Part shown: piece by piece, positions 28,252-36,846 of the stretch
How the letters are laid out: each line of letters begins with the position of its first letter
How positions within the stretch are numbered: position 1 is the first letter of the stretch
NCBI RefSeq assembly: GCF_000426725.1
Contig: NZ_AUFX01000006.1
Coordinates: 310,001-374,000, forward strand
Source: Sporocytophaga myxococcoides DSM 11118
GTDB taxonomy: Bacteria > Bacteroidota > Bacteroidia > Cytophagales > Cytophagaceae
Length of the DNA: 64,000 nt
Direction of reading: 5' to 3'
Notes under the pieces: model-generated
Databases searched by the model: none
Seen by the model: the letters and a program-made list of their open reading frames with translations, nothing else
What the model was told of the DNA's origin: nothing
Made by a program: the position numbers and the translations under genes

Positions 28252-29802
28252 TTAACCAGCCCATCCGTCTCTGTCCAGACTTCTATATTGAATAGCCTCG
28301 GCCAGATGCTCAACTTTAATTTCTTCGCTTTCAGCAAGATCCGCAATAGTCCTTGAAACTCTAAGAATCCTATCATAAGCCCTGGCAGAGAGTCCTAATT
28401 TCTCCATGGCATTCTTTAGCAGATTTTTTCCTGGTTCTGAAATAATACAGATTTCTTTGACCATTTGAGAAGGCATCATTGAGTTGGAATGTATTGGATT
28501 TTCACCAGTAGGCAATTCTTCAAATCTTTTTTGCTGAATTTCTCTCGCTTTGATAACGCGCTCTCGAATTTCTCCACTGCTTTCTGTTTTCCGGATTGAA
28601 GACATTTCATCAAATCCAACAGGAGTCACTTCTACATGAAGATCTATCCGGTCCAGCAAGGGGCCACTTACTTTATTGAGATATTTCTGCACAACGCCAG
28701 GTCCACAGACACATTCTTTTTCAGGATGGTTGTAATACCCACAGGGACATGGATTCATACTTGCAATCAGCATAAAATTAGAAGGAAACTCCACTGAAAT
28801 CTTTGCTCTGGAAATGCACACCTTTCTCTCTTCAAGTGGTTGTCGCATTACCTCAAGTACAGTCCTTTTAAATTCAGGCAATTCATCTAAGAAAAGAACT
28901 CCATTGTGAGCAAGGGAAATTTCACCTGGCTGAGGATGACCACCTCCTCCTACCAGAGCCACATCACTAACCGTATGATGGGGGGATCTAAATGGACGAG
29001 TAGATATCAATGCTCCTGCACCTTTCAATTTACCGGCAACTGAGTGTATCTTAGTTGTTTCAAGCGCTTCATTTAAAGTAAGAGGTGGCAAAATAGTGGG
29101 AAGCCTTTTAGCAAGCATCGTCTTTCCCGCCCCCGGAGGGCCAATCATAATTACATTATGACCTCCTGCAGCAGCTATTTCCAGCGCTCTTTTAATGTTT
29201 TCCTGTCCCTGTACATGAGCAAAATCAGCATCATAGTTGTTAATCTGATTAAAGAAAATTGATCTCGTATCAACTCTTAATGGTCTTAACTGAACCTTTC
29301 CTTCAAAAAAGTCAATGGCTTCTTGAAGATCCGAAATGCCGTATATGTCAAGATTATTAACTATTGCTGCCTCTGTTTCATTTTCCTTAGGAAGTAAAAA
29401 TCCTTTGAACCCCTGTTTTCTTGCTTCAATTGCAATTGGAAGCACTCCTTTAATGGGTCTCAGTTTCCCATCTAAAGACAGCTCACCCATAATCACATAT
29501 TGGTCGAAATCCTCAGCGATAATCTGGTCAGATGCTAATAGTGTCCCCAAAGCAATTGGCAGATCATAAGCAGACCCTTCTTTTTTGATATCAGCAGGAG
29601 CAAGATTTACAACCACCTTTTGCCGAGGCATTGCATAACCAAGATTCTTAATTGCTGATTCCACTCGATGCTCACTTTCCTTGACAGCACTGTCAGGAAG
29701 ACCGACGATAAAAAATTTAGTACCTTGACCTATATTTACTTCAATAGTAACAGTATAGGCGTTCACGCCATAAACGGCGCTTCCAAAAGTTTTGGCAACC
29801 AT
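28252..29802 (-). CDS. YifB/ComM-family Mg-chelatase-like AAA+ ATPase
   Basis: The 516-residue protein has an N-terminal Lon-protease-like/ChlI domain (about 1-165), then an AAA+ core with Walker A GPPGAGKTMLAK and Walker B VLFLDELPEF. The cysteine cluster CPCGYYNHPEKECVC follows, and a C-terminal Mg_chelatase_C domain carries LSARAYDRILRVSRTIADL. In naturally transformable bacteria ComM is a hexameric branch-migration helicase aiding DNA integration. Here no other competence genes are nearby. It lies 38 bases after gmhA, but a terminator precedes it. Confidence 0.92.
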   Translation of the reverse strand: MVAKTFGSAVYGVNAYTVTIEVNIGQGTKFFIVGLPDSAVKESEHRVESAIKNLGYAMPRQKVVVNLAPADIKKEGSAYDLPIALGTLLASDQIIAEDFDQYVIMGELSLDGKLRPIKGVLPIAIEARKQGFKGFLLPKENETEAAIVNNLDIYGISDLQEAIDFFEGKVQLRPLRVDTRSIFFNQINNYDADFAHVQGQENIKRALEIAAAGGHNVIMIGPPGAGKTMLAKRLPTILPPLTLNEALETTKIHSVAGKLKGAGALISTRPFRSPHHTVSDVALVGGGGHPQPGEISLAHNGVLFLDELPEFKRTVLEVMRQPLEERKVCISRAKISVEFPSNFMLIASMNPCPCGYYNHPEKECVCGPGVVQKYLNKVSGPLLDRIDLHVEVTPVGFDEMSSIRKTESSGEIRERVIKAREIQQKRFEELPTGENPIHSNSMMPSQMVKEICIISEPGKNLLKNAMEKLGLSARAYDRILRVSRTIADLAESEEIKVEHLAEAIQYRSLDRDGWAG

Positions 29803-29831
29803 AGCTTAGCAAGTTGAAAGTTGAAAGAATT

Positions 29832-29860
29832 AAAAAGGGCTTACTTAGCCAGCCCTTTTT
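29832..29860 (-). terminator. Terminator built into the 3' end of gmhA
   Basis: AAAAAGGGCT and AGCCCTTTTT form a 10-bp stem with a 9-base loop containing the gmhA stop. The 5' arm encodes the last residues (KKGL-type codons). The minus strand ends in TTTTTAATT. It should separate gmhA from yifB. Confidence 0.8.
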
Positions 29861-30419
29861 CGATTAGTAATATTAATATATGAATAATTTTAATGTGAAC
29901 TTCCTGAATTCTGTCTGCATATCCCTGATGACTTACATTAACAACAATATCCGCAAGACCGGCAAGCTTCCCTCCATTTTTGCCAGTCAGCCCAACCACC
30001 TTCATTCCTTTAACTTTTGCTTCTTCTGCAGCTTTTAAAACATTTTCTGAATTGCCACTGGTACTAATTGCAAGCAGTACATCTCCCGACCGCCCTAATG
30101 CGCCGACATATCTTGAAAAAACAAATGCATAGCCATAGTCATTTGCAGTACATGTAATATGACTGGGATCAGAAATAGATATTGCAGCAATAGGCTCTCT
30201 GTTTTCTCTGTATCTGCCAGTAAGCTCTTCTGCAAAATGCATAGCATCGCAGGAAGAACCACCATTACCACAGCTGATGATTTTACCGCCATTCTTCAGC
30301 GAGTTTATCATTAACTCCGCAGCAGATTCTATAGCTTGTATATTTTGCTCTGAATTTATAAAATTATTCAAAACTTCTGCTGCACTCTTTAATTCTGCAA
30401 GGATTGTATTGCTATTCAT
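29841..30419 (-). CDS. gmhA: Phosphoheptose isomerase (SIS domain)
   Basis: GmhA converts sedoheptulose 7-phosphate to D-glycero-D-manno-heptose 7-phosphate for LPS core or S-layer glycans. The 192-residue SIS protein has [21 protein letters not shown] and the late conserved helix [14 protein letters not shown], whose H and E contribute to the metal/active site in GmhA enzymes. Length is standard. No hldE/gmhB gene is nearby. The coding end doubles as a terminator arm. Confidence 0.92.
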   Translation of the reverse strand: MNSNTILAELKSAAEVLNNFINSEQNIQAIESAAELMINSLKNGGKIISCGNGGSSCDAMHFAEELTGRYRENREPIAAISISDPSHITCTANDYGYAFVFSRYVGALGRSGDVLLAISTSGNSENVLKAAEEAKVKGMKVVGLTGKNGGKLAGLADIVVNVSHQGYADRIQEVHIKIIHILILLIEKGLAK

Positions 30420-30472
30420 TTTAACTTCCTTTGTTTAGAGAAATGTAAAGGAAATAAAAAGTCAATAAATAT

Positions 30473-30497
30473 AAAAGCCCCGAAGGTCGGGGCTTTT
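30473..30497 (-). terminator. Intrinsic terminator after the acidic-protein gene
   Basis: AAAAGCCCCGA and TCGGGGCTTTT form an 11-bp stem with a 3-base loop, 23 bases past the stop. It is almost identical to the manC terminator stem at 23438-23460. Confidence 0.88.
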
Positions 30498-30520
30498 ATT
30501 CTTATAAAAATATTTTCCTA

Positions 30521-30856
30521 TTAATATCTATCGTCCCATCCGCCCCCGCTGCTACCAGCGTCTTCGTCGTCCCAGCTTCCTTCTTCATCAAAATTCTCTT
30601 CTTTCCAATTAGAGTCGTCATCAAAGTCAGCATCATCACTATCGGTACTATCTTCCCACTCATCTTTGAAATCATACTCATCTTCCTCTTCCAATGTCTT
30701 CTCTTCATCCTCCAAGTCTTTAACAATCTGTGCTGTCAGACCTGTTCTGGAAAGGGCTTGATCCTTTGAAAGTCCGGCATCCAGTAATGCTTTGTAAGCT
30801 TCAAAACTTGCATAAAGCTCATCGTCGCTTAGGTCGTCAAGATTATTGTTTTTCAT
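30521..30856 (-). CDS. Small highly acidic hypothetical protein
   Basis: The 111-residue protein has a helical N-terminal half (DDELYASFEAYKALLDAGLSK and a helix-turn-helix-like QALSRTGLTAQIVKDL). Its C-terminal half is made mostly of D, E, W, S and G and ends GGGWDDRY. I do not recognise the family. A start near psd, its own terminator and non-repetitive codons argue that it is a real gene. Possible roles include nucleic-acid mimicry or chaperoning of a basic partner; both are speculation. Confidence 0.72.
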   Translation of the reverse strand: MKNNNLDDLSDDELYASFEAYKALLDAGLSKDQALSRTGLTAQIVKDLEDEEKTLEEEDEYDFKDEWEDSTDSDDADFDDDSNWKEENFDEEGSWDDEDAGSSGGGWDDRY

Positions 30857-30965
30857 AAGCTCAAATTAATTCCTTTTTAAAATTTTAGATTCTAATAACG
30901 AAGTTAAATATGAATAGTTTGTTGCTCCAAGAATTTTAATAAAAAAATTTTCTTAAGCTTTTAAA

Positions 30966-31625
30966 CTACTTAAACTCGGCAATTACGGTCGATCCACCTT
31001 TCACTTTTTCGCCTATGGTTACATTAACTTTAGCATCCAATGGAAGAAAAACATCTACTCTTGATCCGAACTTTATAAAGCCCAATTCCTCTCCTTGTTT
31101 TACTTCCTCCCCGGCCTGCAGATACCATACAATTCTTTTAGCCAGAGCTCCTGCAATTTGTCTTAGCAATATGCTTGTTCCGTTTTTAGCAGTTACAACA
31201 ATTGTCGTCCTTTCATTTTCTGTACTGGACTTAGGATGCCATGCAACAAGATATTTACCTGGATGGTATTTAAAATAAGTTACCATTCCAGAAATGGGAT
31301 TTCTATTAATATGCACGTTAACAGGTGACATAAAAATTGATACCTGTTTTCTTTTCTCATTAAAAAACTCAGGTTCTTCAACCTCTTCTATCACAACCAC
31401 TTTTCCATCTGCTGGAGCTATTACGTGATTGTCATTTGTCATAATTAATCTGCGGGGGCTTCTGAAAAACTGCAGGATCATTATATAAATAAATGCAGAT
31501 ATTCCCCAAACTGTCCAGCGGATAGTCACGCTTTCTGGCAATAAATAATATACTGCTAGGTTAACAATCAAAAGAACAACAAAAAGATACGTAAGGATTT
31601 TATATCCTTCTTTATGAATTACCAT
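30966..31625 (-). CDS. psd: Phosphatidylserine decarboxylase proenzyme-related protein
   Basis: The enzyme decarboxylates phosphatidylserine to phosphatidylethanolamine at the membrane. The 219-residue form is the short PSD-A type, with two N-terminal hydrophobic segments (about 10-30 and 36-52). The ligand stretch HINRNPISG and the self-cleavage region FGSRVD, where processing at the G-S bond creates the pyruvoyl group, are visible. It lies 37 bases after glutamate dehydrogenase and has a -7-like element of its own. cdsA is two genes upstream, but pssA, the gene for the intermediate step, is missing from the cluster. Confidence 0.92.
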   Translation of the reverse strand: MVIHKEGYKILTYLFVVLLIVNLAVYYLLPESVTIRWTVWGISAFIYIMILQFFRSPRRLIMTNDNHVIAPADGKVVVIEEVEEPEFFNEKRKQVSIFMSPVNVHINRNPISGMVTYFKYHPGKYLVAWHPKSSTENERTTIVVTAKNGTSILLRQIAGALAKRIVWYLQAGEEVKQGEELGFIKFGSRVDVFLPLDAKVNVTIGEKVKGGSTVIAEFK

Positions 31626-31646
31626 ATTTTAAATTAAATGAAGCAG

Positions 31647-31654
31647 CAAATATA
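31647..31654 (-). promoter_or_regulatory. Candidate -7 element for psd
   Basis: TATATTTG on the minus strand lies 22 bases before the psd ATG, in the gap after glutamate dehydrogenase. It matches the -7 consensus exactly, but no TTTG lies 20 bp upstream. Confidence 0.4.
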
Positions 31655-31662
31655 ATAAAAGA

Positions 31663-32940
31663 TTAAAATCCTCCTCTGAATTTGTATGTTTTTGCTACTT
31701 TATCTATGGCAACAATGTAGGCGGCAATTCTCATCGGCACATTAAACTCTAGCGAAGTGCTGTAAACTTTTTCAAATGCTTCTTTCATAATCCTGTCACA
31801 CCTTCTGTTTACTCTTTCCAATGGCCATCTGAGTCCAAGACGATTTTGCACCCATTCGAAATAAGAAACGGTAACTCCGCCGGCATTTGCAAGAATATCT
31901 GGTACAACCATAATCCCCTTTTCATTGATTATGTCATCCGCATTGGCGCTCGTTGGCCCGTTAGCACCTTCAACAATAAGTCTCGCTTTTATATTAGGTG
32001 CGTTGTAAATATTGATTACATCCTCTTTGGCAGCAGGCACCAAAAGGTCAACCTGGCAGGTAATGATTCCTTCCGGATCATCCATTCTTTCTGCATTAGG
32101 ATACCCTTCCAGCATACCATTATTTTTATCTCTGTATTTCAATGCATCCTGAATATCAATCCCTTTATCACTCCAGAAGGCTCCACTTACATCGCTTAGT
32201 GCTTTAATTTTAACTCCTCTTTCCTCCAGAAGTCTTGCGGTATTTGAACCCACATTGCCAAATCCCTGGATCGCGCAACTTGTCTGGCTTGGGTTCATCT
32301 TTAATCTTTGCATAGCGGCCAGGGCACTAACCATCACTCCTCTCCCGGTTGCTTCCACCCGGCCTAATGACCCTCCAAGAACCAACGGTTTGCCTGTAAC
32401 TACTGCATTTACCGTCATTCCTTTTGCTTTGGAATATTCATCCATAAGCCATGCCATTTCCTGCTGACTAGTACCCATATCAGGAGCAGGAATATCTTTA
32501 TCGGGTCCAAAAACATCCATCATTGATAAAGTATAAGCCCGGGTGAGACGTTCAATTTCACCTTTTGACATAGCTCTAGGATTGCACATAATCCCACCCT
32601 TTGCTCCTCCGTAAGGAATATCAACAACAGCACATTTCCATGTCATCCAGGCTGCAAGAGCTTTCACCTCATCCAAAGTAACTCCCATATCATACCTTAT
32701 TCCTCCTTTTGAAGGACCAAGTATGGTATTATGAATAACCCTGTATCCGGAAAATACTTTAATCCTGCCATCATCCATAGTAATCGGCAAAGAGACAATT
32801 ACCTGTTTGTCAGGATTTTTCAAAACATTATAAGTTTCATTGTCTAGTCCTAACTTCTGTGCTGCCAGATCAAATCTGGACATCATAGATTCTAAAGGGT
32901 TGTCTTTATCCTTAATTGGTGCTGGTTCTATATATGACAT
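31663..32940 (-). CDS. Glu/Leu/Phe/Val-family dehydrogenase (glutamate dehydrogenase-like)
   Basis: The 425-residue enzyme oxidatively deaminates an amino acid, most likely glutamate. It has the substrate site GPSKGGIRYD, the catalytic-lysine region VDIPYGGAKGGI, and a Rossmann NAD(P) motif in IQGFGNVGSNTARLL. Length and motifs fit the hexameric small-subunit GDH type. By sequence alone Glu cannot be separated from Leu/Val specificity with certainty. It is flanked by lipid genes cdsA and psd, a grouping without obvious logic. Confidence 0.9.
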   Translation of the reverse strand: MSYIEPAPIKDKDNPLESMMSRFDLAAQKLGLDNETYNVLKNPDKQVIVSLPITMDDGRIKVFSGYRVIHNTILGPSKGGIRYDMGVTLDEVKALAAWMTWKCAVVDIPYGGAKGGIMCNPRAMSKGEIERLTRAYTLSMMDVFGPDKDIPAPDMGTSQQEMAWLMDEYSKAKGMTVNAVVTGKPLVLGGSLGRVEATGRGVMVSALAAMQRLKMNPSQTSCAIQGFGNVGSNTARLLEERGVKIKALSDVSGAFWSDKGIDIQDALKYRDKNNGMLEGYPNAERMDDPEGIITCQVDLLVPAAKEDVINIYNAPNIKARLIVEGANGPTSANADDIINEKGIMVVPDILANAGGVTVSYFEWVQNRLGLRWPLERVNRRCDRIMKEAFEKVYSTSLEFNVPMRIAAYIVAIDKVAKTYKFRGGF

Positions 32941-32993
32941 ATCCGCTTTTTCTTTGTTTTGTCGAAACGTTTACGGAGAAGAAGCCTTATTGT

Positions 32994-33830
32994 TTATGAA
33001 AAAATCTTTAAAAAGGCTGCTATAAAAGGTGACGAAAGCAATAGCCCGTCAAACCGATCCAGAAAACCTCCGTGCCCAGGAATTGTTTGTGCAGAATCTT
33101 TAATAGCAAGGCTTCTTTTTAACAATGATTCAACAAGGTCTCCATAGCTGCCAACAACAACTATAATAGCAGCCATAATCAGCCAGTGAAGGGTGTCGAG
33201 CTCTTTCCAGAAAAGTGACAGTGTAAATCCGATTGCAAGTGCAAATAATCCACCACCGATACTTCCTTCCCAGGTCTTTTTAGGAGAAATCCTGAAAAAC
33301 AGTTTGGTTTTCCCTAATGCCATGCCTGCAACATATCCTCCTATATCATTTGCCCAAAGAATGAGAAGAATACCGAGTATGATATGGAAGTTATATTCCT
33401 GAAGATAAAAAGCACAAACATTGAGCAAGCCAAATGGAAGAGCAATGTAGATATTTCCTAAGAATGTAAAGGCTATGTTAAAAAATGGTTTATCGTTTTT
33501 CCTGAAGAGCTCCATCAAAAAGAGGAGAAACAGAAATGGAAACAAAAGAAAATAACAATCAAAAGTGAGTACTTGCTTTTCTATCAAAAAAAAGAGAGTA
33601 AAAATCATCATTCCGGAAACCACTCCGAATATCTTATTGGGTTTAATTTCTGCAACTTCTATCAAATTGTAGAATTCGATCAAAGACAACAAACAAATTG
33701 TAAACACCAAAGCGAAATAGCTCCATTCGTTAAAACAAATTGCAGAGACCATAATAAATGCTCCGGCCAGACCGGCAATAATCCGCTGGGTGAGGTTACC
33801 CATGTTACGGATTTTAGTAACTAATTTCAT
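32994..33830 (-). CDS. cdsA: Phosphatidate cytidylyltransferase
   Basis: CdsA makes CDP-diacylglycerol, the precursor of all phospholipids. The 278-residue polytopic protein has about seven or eight hydrophobic segments. It ends with the CDP-DAG synthase signature, from SLAIKDSAQTIPGHGG to LDRFDG, containing the conserved D residues. Length is normal. It is followed by glutamate dehydrogenase after 53 bases and then psd, so two phospholipid steps sit in one run. Confidence 0.95.
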   Translation of the reverse strand: MKLVTKIRNMGNLTQRIIAGLAGAFIMVSAICFNEWSYFALVFTICLLSLIEFYNLIEVAEIKPNKIFGVVSGMMIFTLFFLIEKQVLTFDCYFLLFPFLFLLFLMELFRKNDKPFFNIAFTFLGNIYIALPFGLLNVCAFYLQEYNFHIILGILLILWANDIGGYVAGMALGKTKLFFRISPKKTWEGSIGGGLFALAIGFTLSLFWKELDTLHWLIMAAIIVVVGSYGDLVESLLKRSLAIKDSAQTIPGHGGFLDRFDGLLLSSPFIAAFLKIFS

Positions 33831-33907
33831 TTCCCTTAATTTATGATTATTAAAAACCTGGCGGTTTTCAATTCAAGTTTAGCAAAAAAAAGGGTATAAA
33901 TCTGAAA

Positions 33908-34843
33908 TTATTTTGTTATTCCTGTCTCTTTCGAATTCCTTTGGTACAAATAGATAAAAAAAGAGAAGGCAATAACCGAGATCACAACAGAATATAAAGG
34001 TATAGACTCTGATGAATCCGGATTGAAGCTGATATCTTTTTGCTTATACATATTTGCAAGAATAAGCGTCAATGCATTGTTCATAAAGTGAACAAACATA
34101 GACACATATATATTTCCCGACCAATAATATAAATACCCAAAAAGTACCCCTAAAAACATCCTTGGGAAAAAGCCAAAAAACTGAAAATGAATAAAACTGA
34201 ACAAAAATCCTGTAATCCAGATGGCCAATGTGGGAGATTTGAGAATATCTTTTAACTCATTCTGAACAACACCTCTGAAAACCAACTCCTCTCCAATCCC
34301 AGGAATCAGGGCTACCACCAAAAGTGTTACAAAAAATGATGTACTGTCTTTATAATAAATAATAGTTTCAGTAAGTACTTTCGCCAGATTTTCACTATTC
34401 TCCATCCAATCCTGAAGTGGCTTGAGACTTGAGGGCAATTTCATATCCTTGTTCCAATCCACCAGATACGCAAGAAGGGGCATTCCCGTAAAAAATATAA
34501 TAATTGCCAAAATCAGAAAAACAGGAAGTCTTTTAGTGATAGGATTAAATTTCTTGAAATATGACTGTCTGAATATTGCTATATATAAAATAGGTATAAG
34601 TAAAAAAGTGATAATCGCATTAACTGCCTGACTTTTTAAAATCAATGCCTTAGGATCAGGGGAACTTTTTATGAGATTTAGCAATTCAGTTTCAGAATTA
34701 AAACTGATACCAAACATCTCTTTAAGAAGAATGTGACCTAATCCACTGCCAACTAGCATACTTCCTATAACTACTAAGAATACAATCAAGACACCAAGTG
34801 TTTTTTCCAGTATTCTGCTTCCTGAACTATTAATATTTTCCAT
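33908..34843 (-). CDS. CPBP-family intramembrane metalloprotease
   Basis: The second CPBP protease of the window has a canonical GEELVFRG motif, the H-containing segment FIHFQFFGF, and HFMNNALTL. The longest frame begins at 34909, but MENINSSG at 34843 puts the first hydrophobic helix near the N-terminus and leaves an 82-bp divergent promoter region with dusB. I therefore use 34843 (311 residues). It has about eight hydrophobic segments. The gene precedes cdsA. Its substrate is unknown. Confidence 0.88.
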   Translation of the reverse strand: MENINSSGSRILEKTLGVLIVFLVVIGSMLVGSGLGHILLKEMFGISFNSETELLNLIKSSPDPKALILKSQAVNAIITFLLIPILYIAIFRQSYFKKFNPITKRLPVFLILAIIIFFTGMPLLAYLVDWNKDMKLPSSLKPLQDWMENSENLAKVLTETIIYYKDSTSFFVTLLVVALIPGIGEELVFRGVVQNELKDILKSPTLAIWITGFLFSFIHFQFFGFFPRMFLGVLFGYLYYWSGNIYVSMFVHFMNNALTLILANMYKQKDISFNPDSSESIPLYSVVISVIAFSFFIYLYQRNSKETGITK

Positions 34844-34925
34844 AAAAGTTGGTAAATTTACTTTATTGCCCCGACATATTCGGAAAAAAGATATAATTGC
34901 TCCTAACAATTAAAATAATAAGACT

Positions 34926-35924
34926 TTGGTTAAAATTGGTCAGATAGAACTTGGGGAATTCCCCCTTTTACTTGCACCCATGGAGGACGTTAGTGACCCG
35001 CCCTTCAGAGCAGTATGCAAGGAAAATGGTGCGGATATGATGTACACCGAGTTCATAGCAGCAGATGGTTTGATCCGTGATGCTGAAAAAAGTCTGCAAA
35101 AACTAGACATCTACGACTATGAACGCCCTATCGGCATTCAAATCTTTGGGGACAAAATTGAAGCTATGCGAGAAGCTGCAGCTATCGCGGAAGCAGCCGG
35201 ACCAGAGTTAGTCGATATTAACTACGGTTGCCCTGTTAACAAAGTAGCTTGCAAGGGAGCAGGAGCAGGAATTTTACTTGACCTTCCCAAAATGCAGAAA
35301 ATGTCTGAAGAGATTGTCAAGAGATGCAAAGTACCAGTTACTGTGAAAACCAGACTCGGATGGGATGAAAAAAACATCAAAATCCTTGAAGTAGCACAAA
35401 GACTTCAGGATGTTGGCGTTCAGGCATTAACTATTCACGCACGCACGAGGTATCAGATGTACAAAGGAGAAGCGGATTGGAGCTGGATTTCTAAAGTTAA
35501 AGAAATGCAAAGCATTCATATTCCTATTTTCGGAAATGGAGATATCGACTCACCGGAAAAAGCCCTGGATTATAAAAACAGATTTGGTCCGGACGGAATA
35601 ATGATCGGAAGAGCAGCCATAGGTAATCCCTGGATCTTCAATCAGATCAAACATTATTTCAAAACCGGAGAAAAGTTAGCCGAGCCAGATATTGCTGAAA
35701 GAATAAGAGTATGCAAGCAACATCTGATAAGATCGGTAGAATGGAAAGGACCCCAAACCGGAATTTTCGAAATGAGACCTCATTATACAAATTATTTCAG
35801 AGGCTTCCCTAACTTTAAACCATTCAGACAAAGAATAGTGACAGCAGCTAGTGTTGAAGAAGTATCTGATATTCTGGATGAAGTTGAAAAGGCTTATAGT
35901 GCGGGAATCGACGTACTAAATTAA
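34926..35924 (+). CDS. dusB: tRNA-dihydrouridine synthase, DusB-like
   Basis: This FMN enzyme reduces uridine to dihydrouridine in tRNA D-loops. The 332-residue protein begins with the TIM-barrel strand LLLAPMEDVSDPPFR, carries the catalytic cysteine C102 in NYGCPVNKV, and has IHARTRYQMYKG plus the FMN phosphate loops GNGDI and GIMIGRAAIGNPW. The start codon is TTG at 34926, and no better start exists in frame. It diverges from the CPBP gene and ends at a terminator. Confidence 0.93.
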   Translation: MVKIGQIELGEFPLLLAPMEDVSDPPFRAVCKENGADMMYTEFIAADGLIRDAEKSLQKLDIYDYERPIGIQIFGDKIEAMREAAAIAEAAGPELVDINYGCPVNKVACKGAGAGILLDLPKMQKMSEEIVKRCKVPVTVKTRLGWDEKNIKILEVAQRLQDVGVQALTIHARTRYQMYKGEADWSWISKVKEMQSIHIPIFGNGDIDSPEKALDYKNRFGPDGIMIGRAAIGNPWIFNQIKHYFKTGEKLAEPDIAERIRVCKQHLIRSVEWKGPQTGIFEMRPHYTNYFRGFPNFKPFRQRIVTAASVEEVSDILDEVEKAYSAGIDVLN

Positions 35925-36025
35925 TTTACAAAAAAAAGAGAAAACGATACAACGTTTTGAAGTATCACAAAGTCTTACGTTTGATTAATTATCGGGAAAA
36001 AGTTAATCAATTAGGGAAATTTTAT

Positions 36026-36065
36026 AAGCTCTGGAAGTTAAACACCAGAGCTTATTTTATTTTTG
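36026..36065 (+). terminator. Intrinsic terminator after dusB
   Basis: AAGCTCTGG and CCAGAGCTT form a 9-bp stem with a 10-base loop, followed by ATTTTATTTTT. It lies about 100 bases beyond the dusB stop. The leading stretch also has a small AAAACG/CGTTTT hairpin at 35941-35958. Confidence 0.82.
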
Positions 36066-36079
36066 ACAATCAAATAAAA

Positions 36080-36099
36080 AAGAGCCCTGTTTGGAGCTC
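36080..36099 (-). terminator. Intrinsic terminator after the Nfu-type gene
   Basis: Read on the minus strand, AGAGC-T-CC pairs with GG-GCTCT (one bulged base) around AAACA, followed by TTTTTTATTTG. It lies 33 bases past the stop, back to back with the dusB terminator. Confidence 0.7.
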
Positions 36100-36132
36100 T
36101 CCTTTATTTAAAACACTAATAAAATAATTCTT

Positions 36133-36711
36133 TTAAGCATTTTCTGCAACAACTTCCTGCACTTCAGGAATCATCTTTTTGAGAAGATTTTCAATACCAG
36201 CCTTTAATGTGATTGTTGAAGAAGGACAACCACTGCAAGAACCTTGTAAAATTACTTTAACCACACCATCATTAAATGAGCTAAAAGTAATGGCACCACC
36301 GTCCTGCTCAACTGCCGGTCTGATGTATTCATCAAGAATTACCTTTATTTTCCCTACGATTTCAGAATCTCCAGCAGTTGGAGATAAATTTTCAGGAACA
36401 AATTTTTCATTGAAAAGAGGTTTTCCTTCCTCCAGATACCCCTTAATCAGAGATTTAATCATCGGAGAAACTTCTATCCAGTCGATATCATCTGATTTTG
36501 TGATGGTGATAAAATTAGAAGAGAAAAATACTCTCTTCACAAAGCTAAAACGGAAAAGATCCTGGGCCAGCGGACAATTTGCGGTGCTTACAGGGCTAGG
36601 AAAATCAATGCTTTCCGATACTAAAAGAAAATCCGTAACGAATTTCAGAGAATTCGGATTTGGATTCGATTCTGTATAAATATTTATAACTCTTTTTTCT
36701 GTAGACTCCAT
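36133..36711 (-). CDS. NifU/Nfu-type iron-sulfur cluster scaffold/carrier
   Basis: The 192-residue protein has an Nfu N-terminal domain (about 8-95, with TESNPNPNSLKFV) and a C-terminal NifU-like domain (about 115-185). The Fe-S cysteines are C159 and C162 in GSCSGCPSS. It should carry Fe-S clusters to target enzymes; the queG reductase 5 kb away is one possible client. The domain order fits the mitochondrial/bacterial Nfu type rather than nitrogenase NifU. It is monocistronic with a terminator behind it. Confidence 0.92.
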   Translation of the reverse strand: MESTEKRVINIYTESNPNPNSLKFVTDFLLVSESIDFPSPVSTANCPLAQDLFRFSFVKRVFFSSNFITITKSDDIDWIEVSPMIKSLIKGYLEEGKPLFNEKFVPENLSPTAGDSEIVGKIKVILDEYIRPAVEQDGGAITFSSFNDGVVKVILQGSCSGCPSSTITLKAGIENLLKKMIPEVQEVVAENA

Positions 36712-36846
36712 GATTTTGAATGGTAAAATGGAAGAACAATTTTGGACTTAACTTAATTCATTTGAGTAAAACAAACTCATTTCCAATTGTATTCAACACA
36801 AAGGGATAAAATGTTTGTTGCAACGAATCAAATTTACGAAATTATA

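Noticed and set aside
28119-28376. 85-codon frame past the end of yifB
   Set aside because: It overlaps the yifB 3' end in another frame and contains codons shared with a conserved gene; the composition is not protein-like.
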